This document shows, piece after piece, positions 1 to 7,412 of a DNA stretch of 64,000 bases. The DNA is from Chitinophagaceae bacterium (GTDB lineage: Bacteria; Bacteroidota; Bacteroidia; Chitinophagales; Chitinophagaceae), in the NCBI GenBank assembly GCA_016721725.1, contig JADKHN010000004.1:49634-113633 (forward strand), given 5' to 3'. Within the stretch, counting starts at the first letter, position 1. The number at the start of each line of letters is the position of its first letter. The position numbers and the translations under genes are program-made. The notes beneath the pieces were generated by a model. That model saw only the letters and a program-made list of their open reading frames with translations. It was not told the origin of the DNA and did not search any database.

Positions 1-133
1 CAAGTTTTCATATTCATTACGGTTAAGTTGAAACATGAAATCTGCCGGGAATCGTTCCCGGTTCCGGCTCACCTGCTCATTCAATCTTTTTGTTTCAACT
101 CCATAAAGCGCGGCAATATCATCCCTTAACTCA
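1..133 (-). pseudogene. ORF6N-domain protein fragment
   Basis: Read on the minus strand this edge encodes about 44 residues containing IAALYGVETKRLNEQVSRN followed by RFPADFMFQL, the conserved core of the ORF6N domain (a DNA-binding-type domain of phage and mobile-element proteins). The normal N-terminal part (the IRGxKVMLDxDLA stretch) is missing: the frame runs straight into the T-tract of the terminator of the neighbouring gene and no start codon is present. The 3' part lies outside the window. I infer a 5'-truncated remnant of a mobile-element gene; a frameshifted but otherwise complete gene is not possible because the upstream space is occupied by the terminator. Confidence 0.6.
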
Positions 134-166
134 AAAAAATAAGGCGCAAAAATTAATTTGCGCCTT
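131..166 (-). terminator. Intrinsic terminator of the DUF2911 gene
   Basis: GGCGCAAA (143-150) pairs with TTTGCGCC (157-164) around a 6-nt loop. On the minus strand the hairpin is followed by TTATTTTTTT (131-140), giving a canonical intrinsic terminator just downstream of the gene that ends at 189. Confidence 0.85.
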
Positions 167-188
167 GATCATCAATATAATATAGACT

Positions 189-1022
189 TTATTTCAATTT
201 TTTAAGTAGCTCCTCATTCATCTTCACATAATCATCGTTCTTAGCTTCTTTGGCCAGTTCAAGCGACTTGTTTGCACTGGCACGGGCACCTTCTTTATCC
301 CCCATATCTTTCTGGATCCTGGCCTTATAAAGCCAGATCCAAAAGGCTTTTTCATTTTCTTCACAGGCCTTCGTGCAATACTCAAGGGCCTTGGGCAGGT
401 TCTCCTCATATTCCTTATAGAATTGGGCGGCCTGCCAGTAAGGTTTCTTTTCCTTTTCCATCGCTGATGCGATCTGGGCCTTTATCTTTTCCCGGATCTG
501 TGCCTTGATGGGGATGACGACAGCCGTTTTTGCCCACATGAGGTGTAATTCACAGCTTTCGGGTTTGATATCGGCGAATTGCATGGTAAAGTTCTCTAGT
601 TTGTTCTTCATCTTGATGGGTTCTACCCTGAAACGGGCCACGTCCTCAGTTTCCTTGTACCCGTCGATGCCCCAGTTTTTTATCCCCTTGTTGATGATGA
701 CCTCCCAGGATTCCATGCCGGGGATGGTATAGATCACATAGGTTCCACTGTCGAGTTTTTTACCTCCTATTTCCAGGGCTTCGCTCAGCACGATTTTTGT
801 AGCCCCATTGGCGCCGGTGCGCCAGAGTTTGTTATACGGTACCAGGTCGCCGAATATTCTGCGACCCTTGGCAGCAGGACGGGAGTAGGTGAGTTCAATG
901 GTCCCAAGGCCGAAATCCTGTTTGATGGTCTGGGTTGGTGAAGGGGCGGGCATTTTGACCTGGGCGGATCCGGTCAGGCTAATGAACAAGAAGGCCAAAA
1001 AGGCGGGAATAAATTGCTTCAT
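189..1022 (-). CDS. DUF2911 domain protein with C-terminal TPR-like helices
   Basis: 277-residue exported protein. Residues 1-21 are a signal peptide ending TGSAQ. Residues about 25-170 match the DUF2911 family of Bacteroidota, with the family signatures SRPAAKGRRIFG, LVPYNKLWRTGANGAT and GTYVIYTIPG. Residues about 190-277 form helical repeats of TPR type (KALEYCTKACEENEKAFWIW and following). The biochemical role of DUF2911 is not known; the signal peptide places it in the periplasm or outside. It stands alone on the minus strand, 67 bp after the anti-sigma-like gene, with its own terminator downstream at 131-166. Confidence 0.85.
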   Translation of the reverse strand: MKQFIPAFLAFLFISLTGSAQVKMPAPSPTQTIKQDFGLGTIELTYSRPAAKGRRIFGDLVPYNKLWRTGANGATKIVLSEALEIGGKKLDSGTYVIYTIPGMESWEVIINKGIKNWGIDGYKETEDVARFRVEPIKMKNKLENFTMQFADIKPESCELHLMWAKTAVVIPIKAQIREKIKAQIASAMEKEKKPYWQAAQFYKEYEENLPKALEYCTKACEENEKAFWIWLYKARIQKDMGDKEGARASANKSLELAKEAKNDDYVKMNEELLKKLK

Positions 1023-1089
1023 GATAAAAATTTTCAGCTAAGTTAGGGAAAAGAGGGAGAACAGGAATTCTTGTTGAACCGGGACCCGG

Positions 1090-2448
1090 TCAATACTGCA
1101 CCTTCACTTTGGCCGAACCTTTTTTACCATTCTTCACTTTCCATTGCGGGCCCTGCTCTAAGAGTTTTTTCGCCAATTCATCACAGTTGCCGCAGTCGGA
1201 TCTGTCGGCCTTGACATTGGTGATGCTGCCATCGGCCTTCACATCGAAAGTGATCCCGATCTCGCCATGCGTTCCTTTTTTCAATAGTTCATCCGGCAGT
1301 TCGATGTTATTGGCGATATAGGTATTGTATTTGTCCCATCCGTCGGCAGGTTCCACGTTGACCACCGAATCCCTGACCAGGGCTGGTGTTCTGAGTATGG
1401 CCCGAGGTGGCATTTTACTGGCTTTGGCCACTTTTTGTTTGGATACGATCTCCTCTTCAGACAGGATGATGCGGTTCGACTGATTGCTCCGCAATGTATA
1501 GGTGACCGGTTGATAACCTACAGAACGAACATCGATCGTCAGCAGGGTGTCGGCAGAGACCAGCCTGAAATTTCCCTTCACATCGGCATAGGTCCCGAAA
1601 TTCTCACTCTTGATCGAGATATTGGAGAAGGGGAGTGGATTATTATCCGGTCCTACCACTGTAGCCGCGAATACCCGGTTGAGGTTTTGCCTTGTCTTCT
1701 GTTGTTCCTCCAGCTTGTCTTTCAGCTGGATCTCTGTTTCCTTGCGGGCCATGTTCTGCAGGTCGGCATTCTGCATGTTGCCCGAAGCCACCGCGTTGTT
1801 GTTTTGTACAGGTGCGGACGGCACTGCCGTTATCGGGGCGGATTGATTGACGGTACTGGTCTGTTCAACGCCCTGCAGCACCGAGCCGGGTTTTGAAACT
1901 GACAGGTTACCGGAAACATTTTCATCGGTATTGGTCCAGGCATTCGTTCTGCCATTTTGAACCGGCGCGTTGGCCAGATCCGACTTGATCTCTTGTTTTG
2001 CATCCGCTACCATGGCCGGTTCCTGGATACGGGAAACGGAATCCGGCCTGGACTCATTGGCGGGTCTCTCAGAAACTGACCTGACCTGGGCGATGGATTC
2101 TTCGGATTTCGCCATATTTCCCTGCCGGGTGAGCACATAGGTCAGCGCTGCGCCAGCCACGATGACGAAAATAGCGGCGGCCATCTTCATTCGCCTGAAT
2201 CCGTTATTCCGCATCGGGACCACTTTGGCCATTTGGCCCGACGACCTTATTTGCTGGTGTAATGAAATAAGTTGGGGTTTCCAGCTTTCTAAGGGGACTT
2301 CCTGGAATCCTTCCATGGCTTCAGCCAGGAACGGATCGTCCAGGGCCGCTTTCTCCATGGCATGCATCTTTTCCGGGGAGAGTTTGCCTGCAAGATATTG
2401 GGCTATATCTTCCGCGGAATAGGGGATATATGGTCTGTTCTTATTCAT
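1090..2448 (-). CDS. Anti-sigma-like membrane protein with carboxypeptidase-regulatory and TonB-like domains
   Basis: 452 residues from the ATG at 2448, chosen because it overlaps the sigma gene's stop in the string ATGAATAA, the usual sign of translational coupling. The cytoplasmic N-terminus (about 1-85, starting MNKNRPYIPYSAEDIAQYL) resembles Bacteroidota anti-sigma proteins. One membrane helix lies at about 88-106 (AAAIFVIVAGAALTYVL). A long Ser/Asn/Gln-rich linker leads to a CarboxypepD_reg-like domain at about 270-340 (GPDNNPLPFSNISIKSENFG) and a C-terminal TonB-like domain of about 75 residues (GEIGITFDVKADGSITNVK). From its position the likely partner is the adjacent ECF sigma factor; the periplasmic part could sense or bind an envelope component. 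The target is inference. Confidence 0.75.
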   Translation of the reverse strand: MNKNRPYIPYSAEDIAQYLAGKLSPEKMHAMEKAALDDPFLAEAMEGFQEVPLESWKPQLISLHQQIRSSGQMAKVVPMRNNGFRRMKMAAAIFVIVAGAALTYVLTRQGNMAKSEESIAQVRSVSERPANESRPDSVSRIQEPAMVADAKQEIKSDLANAPVQNGRTNAWTNTDENVSGNLSVSKPGSVLQGVEQTSTVNQSAPITAVPSAPVQNNNAVASGNMQNADLQNMARKETEIQLKDKLEEQQKTRQNLNRVFAATVVGPDNNPLPFSNISIKSENFGTYADVKGNFRLVSADTLLTIDVRSVGYQPVTYTLRSNQSNRIILSEEEIVSKQKVAKASKMPPRAILRTPALVRDSVVNVEPADGWDKYNTYIANNIELPDELLKKGTHGEIGITFDVKADGSITNVKADRSDCGNCDELAKKLLEQGPQWKVKNGKKGSAKVKVQY

Positions 2449-3040
2449 GGGTCCCTGATAAAGTGTTTTTACTGCCATTTTCCATGCAGATCTTCAGGTT
2501 CCGTTTGCCGTTCTGTATATAACTCCTCACTTTATTCCATTCGAAGCCGGTTAATGCTGCAATTTCGTTATAACATTTGTTTTCCAGGTAAAACAGGGCG
2601 ATGGTCTGCTTTTGCTCCTGGGGCAAAGTTTCCATACAAGCCTCCATTTGCCGGAAATGTTCCTCTTTTTCAAGGGCTTCATTCATCAGATGCTCATTTT
2701 GCCCGGATTGCATAAAAGCGGGTTGGAATTCAGTGGTTTTGATATTCCTGGGGCTTCTCAGCTGCATCAGGCAATGATTGCGGGTGAGTACGTGTAGCCA
2801 ACCCTTGAAATATTCCACTTCGTGCTGCCTGAGCTTGGTGTTCAGTTCGCTGTAGATATCCATCACGGCATCCTTGCTCCTTTCCGCCTCCTTAAAGTAT
2901 TTCAGGCAAACACCGAATACCAGGTCCATATAACGGGAATAGAGCCGGCTCAGGTACCGGCTGTCGCCGCTTTCCCTGAACGCGTCGGCCAGTTCCTTGT
3001 CGGATGCCGGATCGGGTGATATGTCCTTGATGAAATTCAA
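2441..3040 (-). CDS. ECF-type RNA polymerase sigma factor
   Basis: 199-residue sigma-70 family protein. Region 2 is visible at about 33-65 (RYMDLVFGVCLKYFKEAERS, then AVMDIYSELN) and region 4 at about 135-185 (LPQEQKQTIALFYLENKCYN, then EIAALTGFEWNKVRSYIQNG). Regions 1.1 and 3 are absent, as in ECF factors. The only in-frame start near the domain is a TTG at 3040. It follows the SAM-hydrolase-type gene by 20 bp and overlaps the anti-sigma-like gene by 8 bp, so the three are probably one transcript. The regulon cannot be read from the sequence. Confidence 0.88.
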   Translation of the reverse strand: MNFIKDISPDPASDKELADAFRESGDSRYLSRLYSRYMDLVFGVCLKYFKEAERSKDAVMDIYSELNTKLRQHEVEYFKGWLHVLTRNHCLMQLRSPRNIKTTEFQPAFMQSGQNEHLMNEALEKEEHFRQMEACMETLPQEQKQTIALFYLENKCYNEIAALTGFEWNKVRSYIQNGKRNLKICMENGSKNTLSGTHE

Positions 3041-3060
3041 TACAGTTCTGTCTGCCCGGT

Positions 3061-3888
3061 TTATTCAAAAAACACTTTGATCGTTTGATAGAAGAGGCGG
3101 TTGTTCATATACTGGCCCTGCTGCTGTTGCTTTTCCGAAAAGCCCTGTAATCCGAATAATCCGGCCGCATTGCCTTTGTTGATGGCGATCTCGAGATACC
3201 CGGCTGAATTGAACAGGGCCAGTTTCTCTCCTTCATTCACATCGGCATAGGTCTCGCTGATCTTTTCGATCACCTCATCCCGTTTGAATACGATCTTGAA
3301 ACTGCGTCCTTTGCGCTGCTCTTCAAACTCCTCTTTGCTGATATTGACGATCACGTTCTCAAAGTTATCGATGAAAATGATCTGTCCTTCGATCCAGTCG
3401 TTGCCCAGCAGGGGCCTTAACGGATTTTTAACCCGGATGGACACTCCGGTATCCCCGACCTCGGCCAGTTTTTTCCCCCGGGCCAGTTCATTAAAGGCGC
3501 GGGTGAAGACCGAAACGCAATAGAGGGTGTTCTTCTGTTCGGATTTATCCAGGGGCAGCGAGACGATCTCCTGCGGGGCTTCTTCCAAGACCATCGTGAT
3601 CAGGCCATTGTCGGCGCAACCGATATAATGCCCGTTATGTTTGGCCAGGAGCATGTAATCCGGTTTCTCGTCGAACAGATTCACCAGGATGAGGTGAAAA
3701 CTCCCTTCGGGGAAATTGCGGATGGCATTGCGGCATACATAAGCGGCCTGAGGATAATTGAACGGGGATAACTGGTGGCTGATGTCGATGATGTGGAATG
3801 CTTCCTGTCCCAGCATTAACTGGCCTTTAATGGCGCCCACGAGGAAGTCGTGGTGTCCAATATCGGATGTAAGCGTTATGATCGGCAC
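3061..3888 (-). CDS. SAM hydroxide adenosyltransferase (DUF62 / chlorinase-fluorinase-like family)
   Basis: 275 residues, the usual size of the DUF62 family. The N-terminus ITLTSDIGHHDFLVGAIKG carries the family's conserved Asp-rich start (TDFG/TSDIG). DISHQLSPFNYPQAAY and IGCADNGLI are further family signatures, and the C-terminal beta-barrel includes NKGNAAGLFGL. Most members hydrolyse S-adenosylmethionine to adenosine and methionine using water; only a few are true halogenases, and nothing here argues for halide use. It heads the sigma/anti-sigma transcript, 20 bp upstream of the sigma gene. A role in SAM turnover linked to AhcY (47938-49263) is possible but not shown. Confidence 0.85.
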   Translation of the reverse strand: MPIITLTSDIGHHDFLVGAIKGQLMLGQEAFHIIDISHQLSPFNYPQAAYVCRNAIRNFPEGSFHLILVNLFDEKPDYMLLAKHNGHYIGCADNGLITMVLEEAPQEIVSLPLDKSEQKNTLYCVSVFTRAFNELARGKKLAEVGDTGVSIRVKNPLRPLLGNDWIEGQIIFIDNFENVIVNISKEEFEEQRKGRSFKIVFKRDEVIEKISETYADVNEGEKLALFNSAGYLEIAINKGNAAGLFGLQGFSEKQQQQGQYMNNRLFYQTIKVFFE

Positions 3889-3974
3889 GGTTAAAATTAG
3901 TGATTTATTAGCAATGCGGGGAAAGCCAAAAGGGGTCTGATGATCTGGAGGGGGTGGAGGTCATGAGTGTTCCC

Positions 3975-4784
3975 TCAGCGAACCAGTTCTCCGTTTTTGA
4001 AATAGAATTTCCTCACGAGTTTATCGGCCCAGGCGGGGAAGAACTTATTCATGAACACGGTGCGTTTGCCGGTGAACGTAAGTACCAGTGTCCTTTTACG
4101 CTTTTCAATGGCCTTGAGGATATGTCCGGCGCATTCCATCGCGGTCATCATCTTGCCTTCATCCATAGGGCTCTCGCCCTGTTTATTGCCCTTGCTGTCC
4201 AGGGCCGCCAGCCGTATGTTGGACATGGTGAACCCGGGGCAAACCCACATTACGTTCACCCCACTGTCATATAATTCGGTCCTGAGGGATTCAAGCCAGC
4301 CGTTCACGGCGAATTTACTTGCCGAGTAACCGCTGCGGCCCGGTAGTCCGCGGTAACCCGCAATGGAAGAGATGCCTACGATGGTACCCCTGCGTTCGAT
4401 GACGGAAGGCAGGGCCAGTTTGGTGCAATAGACCGTACCCATGAAATTGACCTCCATGACCTTTTTGATCACTTCCACTTCGGTATCCTTCAGCAGCCCG
4501 CGCATGGAAATGCCCGCGTTGTTGATGAGGATGTCGATCCCCCCGAACATGCTGATGGTGGATTCGATGAAATTCTTGCAGTCGTTGGGGTTGCTGACAT
4601 CAGCCACCACCGTATGCAGGGCCTTGCCCGAATGGAGAACCTGCAGGTCGTAGAGTTTGTCCTGGTTCCGGCCGCAGGTGGCCACTTTGGCGCCCAGGGG
4701 GATCAGGGAATCGATCAGGGCCTTGCCGATGCCATCACTGCCGCCGGTGATCGCCACTACTTTATTGTGGAAGAAATTGTGCAT
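3975..4784 (-). CDS. SDR family NAD(P)-dependent oxidoreductase
   Basis: 269 residues. A classical short-chain dehydrogenase: the cofactor motif TGGSDGIGKAL is at about residues 14-24, NNAGISMRG at about 87-95, the catalytic serine region GISSIAGYRGLPGRSG at about 137, and the YSASK active-site Tyr/Lys just after. The C-terminal tail has a hydrophobic/basic segment (TLVLTFTGKRTVFMNKFF). The substrate is not predictable. A -7 element (TAATTTTG, 4806-4799) lies 14 bp upstream of the ATG, so it is probably transcribed by itself, divergently from tRNA-Lys. Confidence 0.9.
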   Translation of the reverse strand: MHNFFHNKVVAITGGSDGIGKALIDSLIPLGAKVATCGRNQDKLYDLQVLHSGKALHTVVADVSNPNDCKNFIESTISMFGGIDILINNAGISMRGLLKDTEVEVIKKVMEVNFMGTVYCTKLALPSVIERRGTIVGISSIAGYRGLPGRSGYSASKFAVNGWLESLRTELYDSGVNVMWVCPGFTMSNIRLAALDSKGNKQGESPMDEGKMMTAMECAGHILKAIEKRKRTLVLTFTGKRTVFMNKFFPAWADKLVRKFYFKNGELVR

Positions 4785-4798
4785 AAGAAAAAGATAGG

Positions 4799-4831
4799 CA
4801 AAATTAACGCAGTTATCCTGCTGTTTGCAAA
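4799..4831 (-). promoter_or_regulatory. Bacteroidota-type promoter of the SDR gene
   Basis: On the minus strand TAATTTTG (4806-4799) matches the -7 consensus TAnnTTTG. A TTTG (4831-4828), inside the palindrome GTTTGCAAAC, lies 21 bp upstream as a candidate -33 element. The ATG at 4784 follows 14 bp after the -7 box. Confidence 0.6.
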
Positions 4832-4880
4832 CAAAATCAGGTTATATTCAATCAATTGGGGAAAAACTTTCGCTAAATAA

Positions 4881-4911
4881 TTTGATGCAATGGCATTTTG
4901 CCTTATTTTTG
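4881..4911 (+). promoter_or_regulatory. Promoter of tRNA-Lys
   Basis: TTTG at 4881-4884 and TATTTTTG at 4904-4911 are separated by 19 bp, an exact match to the Bacteroidota -33/-7 arrangement (TTTG, N19, TAnnTTTG). The tRNA begins 26 bp downstream. This is the clearest promoter in the window. Confidence 0.8.
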
Positions 4912-4936
4912 CACTCCATTTTAAAAATGGACGGAT

Positions 4937-5009
4937 GATTCGGTAGCTCAGTTGGTAGAGCAATACACTTTTAATGTATGGGTCCTGGGTTCGAGTCCCA
5001 GCCGGATCA
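4937..5009 (+). tRNA. tRNA-Lys (anticodon TTT)
   Basis: Complete cloverleaf of 73 nt. Acceptor stem GATTCGG (4937-4943) pairs with CCGGATC (5002-5008), with one T-G wobble and discriminator A at 5009. D-stem GCTC/GAGC (4946-4949, 4958-4961). Anticodon stem ATACA/TGTAT with loop CTTTTAA (4968-4974), so the anticodon is TTT at 4970-4972. The T-arm is CTGGG-TTCGAGT-CCCAG. CCA is not encoded, consistent with the CCA-adding enzyme gene at 11953. Confidence 0.97.
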
Positions 5010-5018
5010 CAAAACAGA

Positions 5019-5046
5019 AGCCGGTTGATTTATCAGCCGGCTTTTT
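5019..5046. terminator. Terminator between tRNA-Lys and the convergent LuxE-like gene
   Basis: AGCCGG (5019-5024) pairs with CCGGCT (5037-5042), extended inward by TTGAT/ATCAG, followed on the plus strand by TTTTT (5042-5046). It terminates tRNA-Lys. It also overlaps the stop codon of the convergent gene, so it may serve both strands. Confidence 0.75.
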
Positions 5047-6067
5047 AAATGGCCATCAGACTGCAACCCCTGGCTTCGCTGTTATCGAGCCGGCCCAAAA
5101 CCTCAAAACTTCCGTTCTCATACAATTTTCCCATATCATCCGTGGCAATGAATGCGCAACTGTAGATATTGGCCAGGTCAATGCAATTGATGGCGCCTGT
5201 CATCGGCTTTCCGGTCACCCCGGAAGCGGATCGGACCAGGAGGGGATCATCCTCATCACGGAGGCAGATCCTCATCCATCCGGGACAATGAAAGATGCCG
5301 TCTCCCTTGGAATAGGCTTGTGACAGCAGTTCGGTCATCCCATATTCCGAATGAATGAGACTCAGTCCCAACCGACCCTGAAGGATCCGGTGCACTTCCA
5401 TCCGCGTCATTTCCTTTCGCCGGCCCTTCATACCACCGGTCTCCATCACGGTAGTGGTTCTTAAACGCATAGGATAGGCCTCGGCGAAATCGAGCAGGGC
5501 ATAGGTGACGCCGATGAGGAGGGTGGGGATCTTCAGCAATTCATTATGCTGCAGCGTACGGTGCAGCTTTTCATGATCATGCAGGTAAAAGCCACTCAGT
5601 TCATGTCCGCTCTGTTTGATCAGTTCATCCACCATCATCACTAAAGAGGAATGCCCCCTTTCCAGGTAAGAGGGCAGAAGGCCCAGGATACATTTTTCTT
5701 CCACCGGCCCGTAGAAATGCCTGAAAGCGGTCTGGAAACTTTTCCGGTAGAGCGCCAGGTCGCGGATAAAGTGCTTGCTTCCGGTGCTTTGGGTGGTACC
5801 GCTGCTTTCAAAGACGGCCTCGGGTTCAAAGGAGGTCGTGGCCACGATATGTGATCTGAAAGCGGAAATGGGCAGGAAGGGGATCTTTTCAATTTGAGTG
5901 ACCTGTCCGGGATCCGTATTCAATCCTTCGCAGAATTTGCGGTAGACCTCATTCTGGTCGTATTGAAAGCGGAACAGTTCCAGGCAGAGTGCATCAAAGC
6001 TCTCCGGTGAAGCAGCGAAAACCCTTTTCTCCAGGTCATTATTTTTAACAGGCGCTTTCAATGGCAA
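5045..6067 (-). CDS. LuxE-like acyl-protein synthetase / acyl transferase family protein
   Basis: 340 residues of the LuxE/AMP-ligase-like family common in Bacteroidota. Visible signatures are PFLPISAFRSHIV at about 62-74, the adenylate-binding-type loop ESSGTTQSTGSKHF at about 88-101, and the C-terminal EYGMTELLSQAYSKGDGIF with ATDDMGKLYENGSFEVLGR near the end. LuxE proteins activate acyl groups as acyl-adenylates; the natural substrate of this subfamily is unknown, and no luminescence genes are nearby. The start is a TTG at 6067 or 6061. The gene is divergent from the lipoprotein gene at 6097 and convergent with tRNA-Lys. Confidence 0.75.
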   Translation of the reverse strand: MPLKAPVKNNDLEKRVFAASPESFDALCLELFRFQYDQNEVYRKFCEGLNTDPGQVTQIEKIPFLPISAFRSHIVATTSFEPEAVFESSGTTQSTGSKHFIRDLALYRKSFQTAFRHFYGPVEEKCILGLLPSYLERGHSSLVMMVDELIKQSGHELSGFYLHDHEKLHRTLQHNELLKIPTLLIGVTYALLDFAEAYPMRLRTTTVMETGGMKGRRKEMTRMEVHRILQGRLGLSLIHSEYGMTELLSQAYSKGDGIFHCPGWMRICLRDEDDPLLVRSASGVTGKPMTGAINCIDLANIYSCAFIATDDMGKLYENGSFEVLGRLDNSEARGCSLMAI

Positions 6068-6071
6068 TCAT

Positions 6072-6079
6072 TAAATTTG
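6072..6079 (+). promoter_or_regulatory. -7 element of the lipoprotein/UbiA-like operon
   Basis: TAAATTTG matches TAnnTTTG and ends 17 bp before the ATG at 6097. It lies inside the possible extension to an earlier ATG at 6061, which argues for the 6097 start. No clear -33 TTTG is seen. Confidence 0.55.
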
Positions 6080-6096
6080 AGCTACAAATTACGAAG

Positions 6097-6561
6097 ATGC
6101 GTTACACTTTTTTCTTTTTCCTGCTGGCTTTCGGCTTTACGGCCTGTAAAAAAGACAAATACACCACGGCCCCGCAAATATCCTTCAAATCCTTCAACCC
6201 CGCTGAAGGAAGCAATTACAATACATTCGCCGACCAGCCTGTCATGGTGCTGGAGATCACCGATGCCGAAGGCGACCTGGGTGTTTCTGGTACCGAAGCC
6301 GCTAAAGTGTACATCAAGAATATGCTGACCGCCAAAGAAGATTCGATCGCTTTCCCCGACCTGGCGGCCGCTGCCAAATCCACCTTCAAGGCCCAGTTGG
6401 AAGTGGGACTGTTTACGGTCATGGGAGGCCGGAACCTGCCCACCAACCAGCGACCCTACTCGGATAACCTGCAGTTTGAAATATATGTGAAAGACCTGGC
6501 CAAGAATAAAAGCAATGTCATACTCACCGACAAACCCTTCATCTATTATACCTTGCCCTGA
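6097..6561 (+). CDS. Putative lipoprotein of unknown function
   Basis: 154 residues from the ATG at 6097, which places a signal peptide (MRYTFFFFLLAFGFTAC) at the very N-terminus; starting at 6061 would bury it. The Cys at residue 17 is the probable lipid anchor, although Phe at -3 is not ideal for a lipobox. The mature part has an FADQPVMVLEITDAEGDLG segment resembling small beta-sandwich lipoproteins of Bacteroidota. No family is claimed. Its stop overlaps the next gene's ATG by one base (TGATG), so the two are translated together. Confidence 0.7.
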   Translation: MRYTFFFFLLAFGFTACKKDKYTTAPQISFKSFNPAEGSNYNTFADQPVMVLEITDAEGDLGVSGTEAAKVYIKNMLTAKEDSIAFPDLAAAAKSTFKAQLEVGLFTVMGGRNLPTNQRPYSDNLQFEIYVKDLAKNKSNVILTDKPFIYYTLP

Positions 6562-7394
6562 TGAAGTGGCTGCAATTCATCCTGTCCCACTCCATTTTTA
6601 TTTCTTTATGCGCCGTTGCCCTGTGCTGGCAGACGAACCTGTTGCTGCAACTGCCGGATGATCCCTTTCTCTTCGGTTTCATATTCTGCTCTACACTCTG
6701 CAGTTATAATCTTTATTGGTTACTCAGCAAGTTTTTTTTCCGGACGGGTAACATCTCATTATGGGGTTTCATTCGCCGCGAATTCATCCAGTTCATGGTC
6801 TTTGCCAGTGCAGCCGCAGGCACGTTGTATTTTTATATTTACAATTCATTAGAGCCGGTGATCGTTCTGCCGGCTGTCATTCTGACCCTGCTCTATGCCT
6901 TGCCACTGATTCCATCCGGGATCAATCGGTTCACCAAAAAGCTGGGGGTGTTGAAGACCATCCTGTTGGCCTTTACCTGGACCTATGTGACGGTGTGGAT
7001 CCCGATCCGTTTTTCAGAAACGGTCATGCCCGAGGCAGGCTGGTTCATCCTGACCCGCCGCTTCGGGTTCATGCTGATGCTCTGTATCATCTTCGACAGC
7101 CGGGACATCGCCATCGACAAGATACGCGGACTGCGCAGCCTGGCCACCGAACTGACGCCCCGAACCCTTCGGTGGCTCATTTTCATCATCTTCATCATTT
7201 TATTCGGAACGAATTTCACCTTTCCGTATTTCGGTATGGGCATCCGGCCGGTCATGGCCTTGCAGGTCTCCACGGTCGCACTCCTGCTCGTTTATTTTCT
7301 CTCCACGAAGAAACAGGGATATTTCTTTTATTATTTTTTTGTGGATGGACTGATGTTATTTTCCGCACTGGTCACTTACATAGCCGGTAAATAG
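6561..7394 (+). CDS. UbiA-like polytopic membrane protein
   Basis: 277 residues with about eight hydrophobic segments. The motif FDSRDIAIDKIRGLRSLAT at about 171-189 matches the second Asp-rich motif (DxxDxxxD) of UbiA prenyltransferases, and the spacing of helices fits. The first Asp-rich motif, which should follow the second helix, is replaced by YNLYWLLSK and lacks its aspartates. So it is a UbiA-fold relative whose prenyl-diphosphate chemistry is doubtful. It is coupled to the preceding lipoprotein by a 1-nt overlap and is followed by the M42 peptidase, which has its own promoter. Confidence 0.7.
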   Translation: MKWLQFILSHSIFISLCAVALCWQTNLLLQLPDDPFLFGFIFCSTLCSYNLYWLLSKFFFRTGNISLWGFIRREFIQFMVFASAAAGTLYFYIYNSLEPVIVLPAVILTLLYALPLIPSGINRFTKKLGVLKTILLAFTWTYVTVWIPIRFSETVMPEAGWFILTRRFGFMLMLCIIFDSRDIAIDKIRGLRSLATELTPRTLRWLIFIIFIILFGTNFTFPYFGMGIRPVMALQVSTVALLLVYFLSTKKQGYFFYYFFVDGLMLFSALVTYIAGK

Positions 7395-7395
7395 C

Positions 7396-7403
7396 TAATT
7401 TTG
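7396..7403 (+). promoter_or_regulatory. -7 element of the M42 peptidase gene
   Basis: TAATTTTG fits TAnnTTTG and lies 9 bp before the ATG at 7413. It begins directly after the stop of the upstream gene. The predicted transcript would have a very short leader. Confidence 0.5.
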
Positions 7404-7412
7404 TGTCCTCAA

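Noticed and set aside
3061..3888. True chlorinase or fluorinase activity for the DUF62 protein
   Set aside because: Most family members hydrolyse SAM; nothing in the sequence or the neighbourhood points to halometabolite synthesis.
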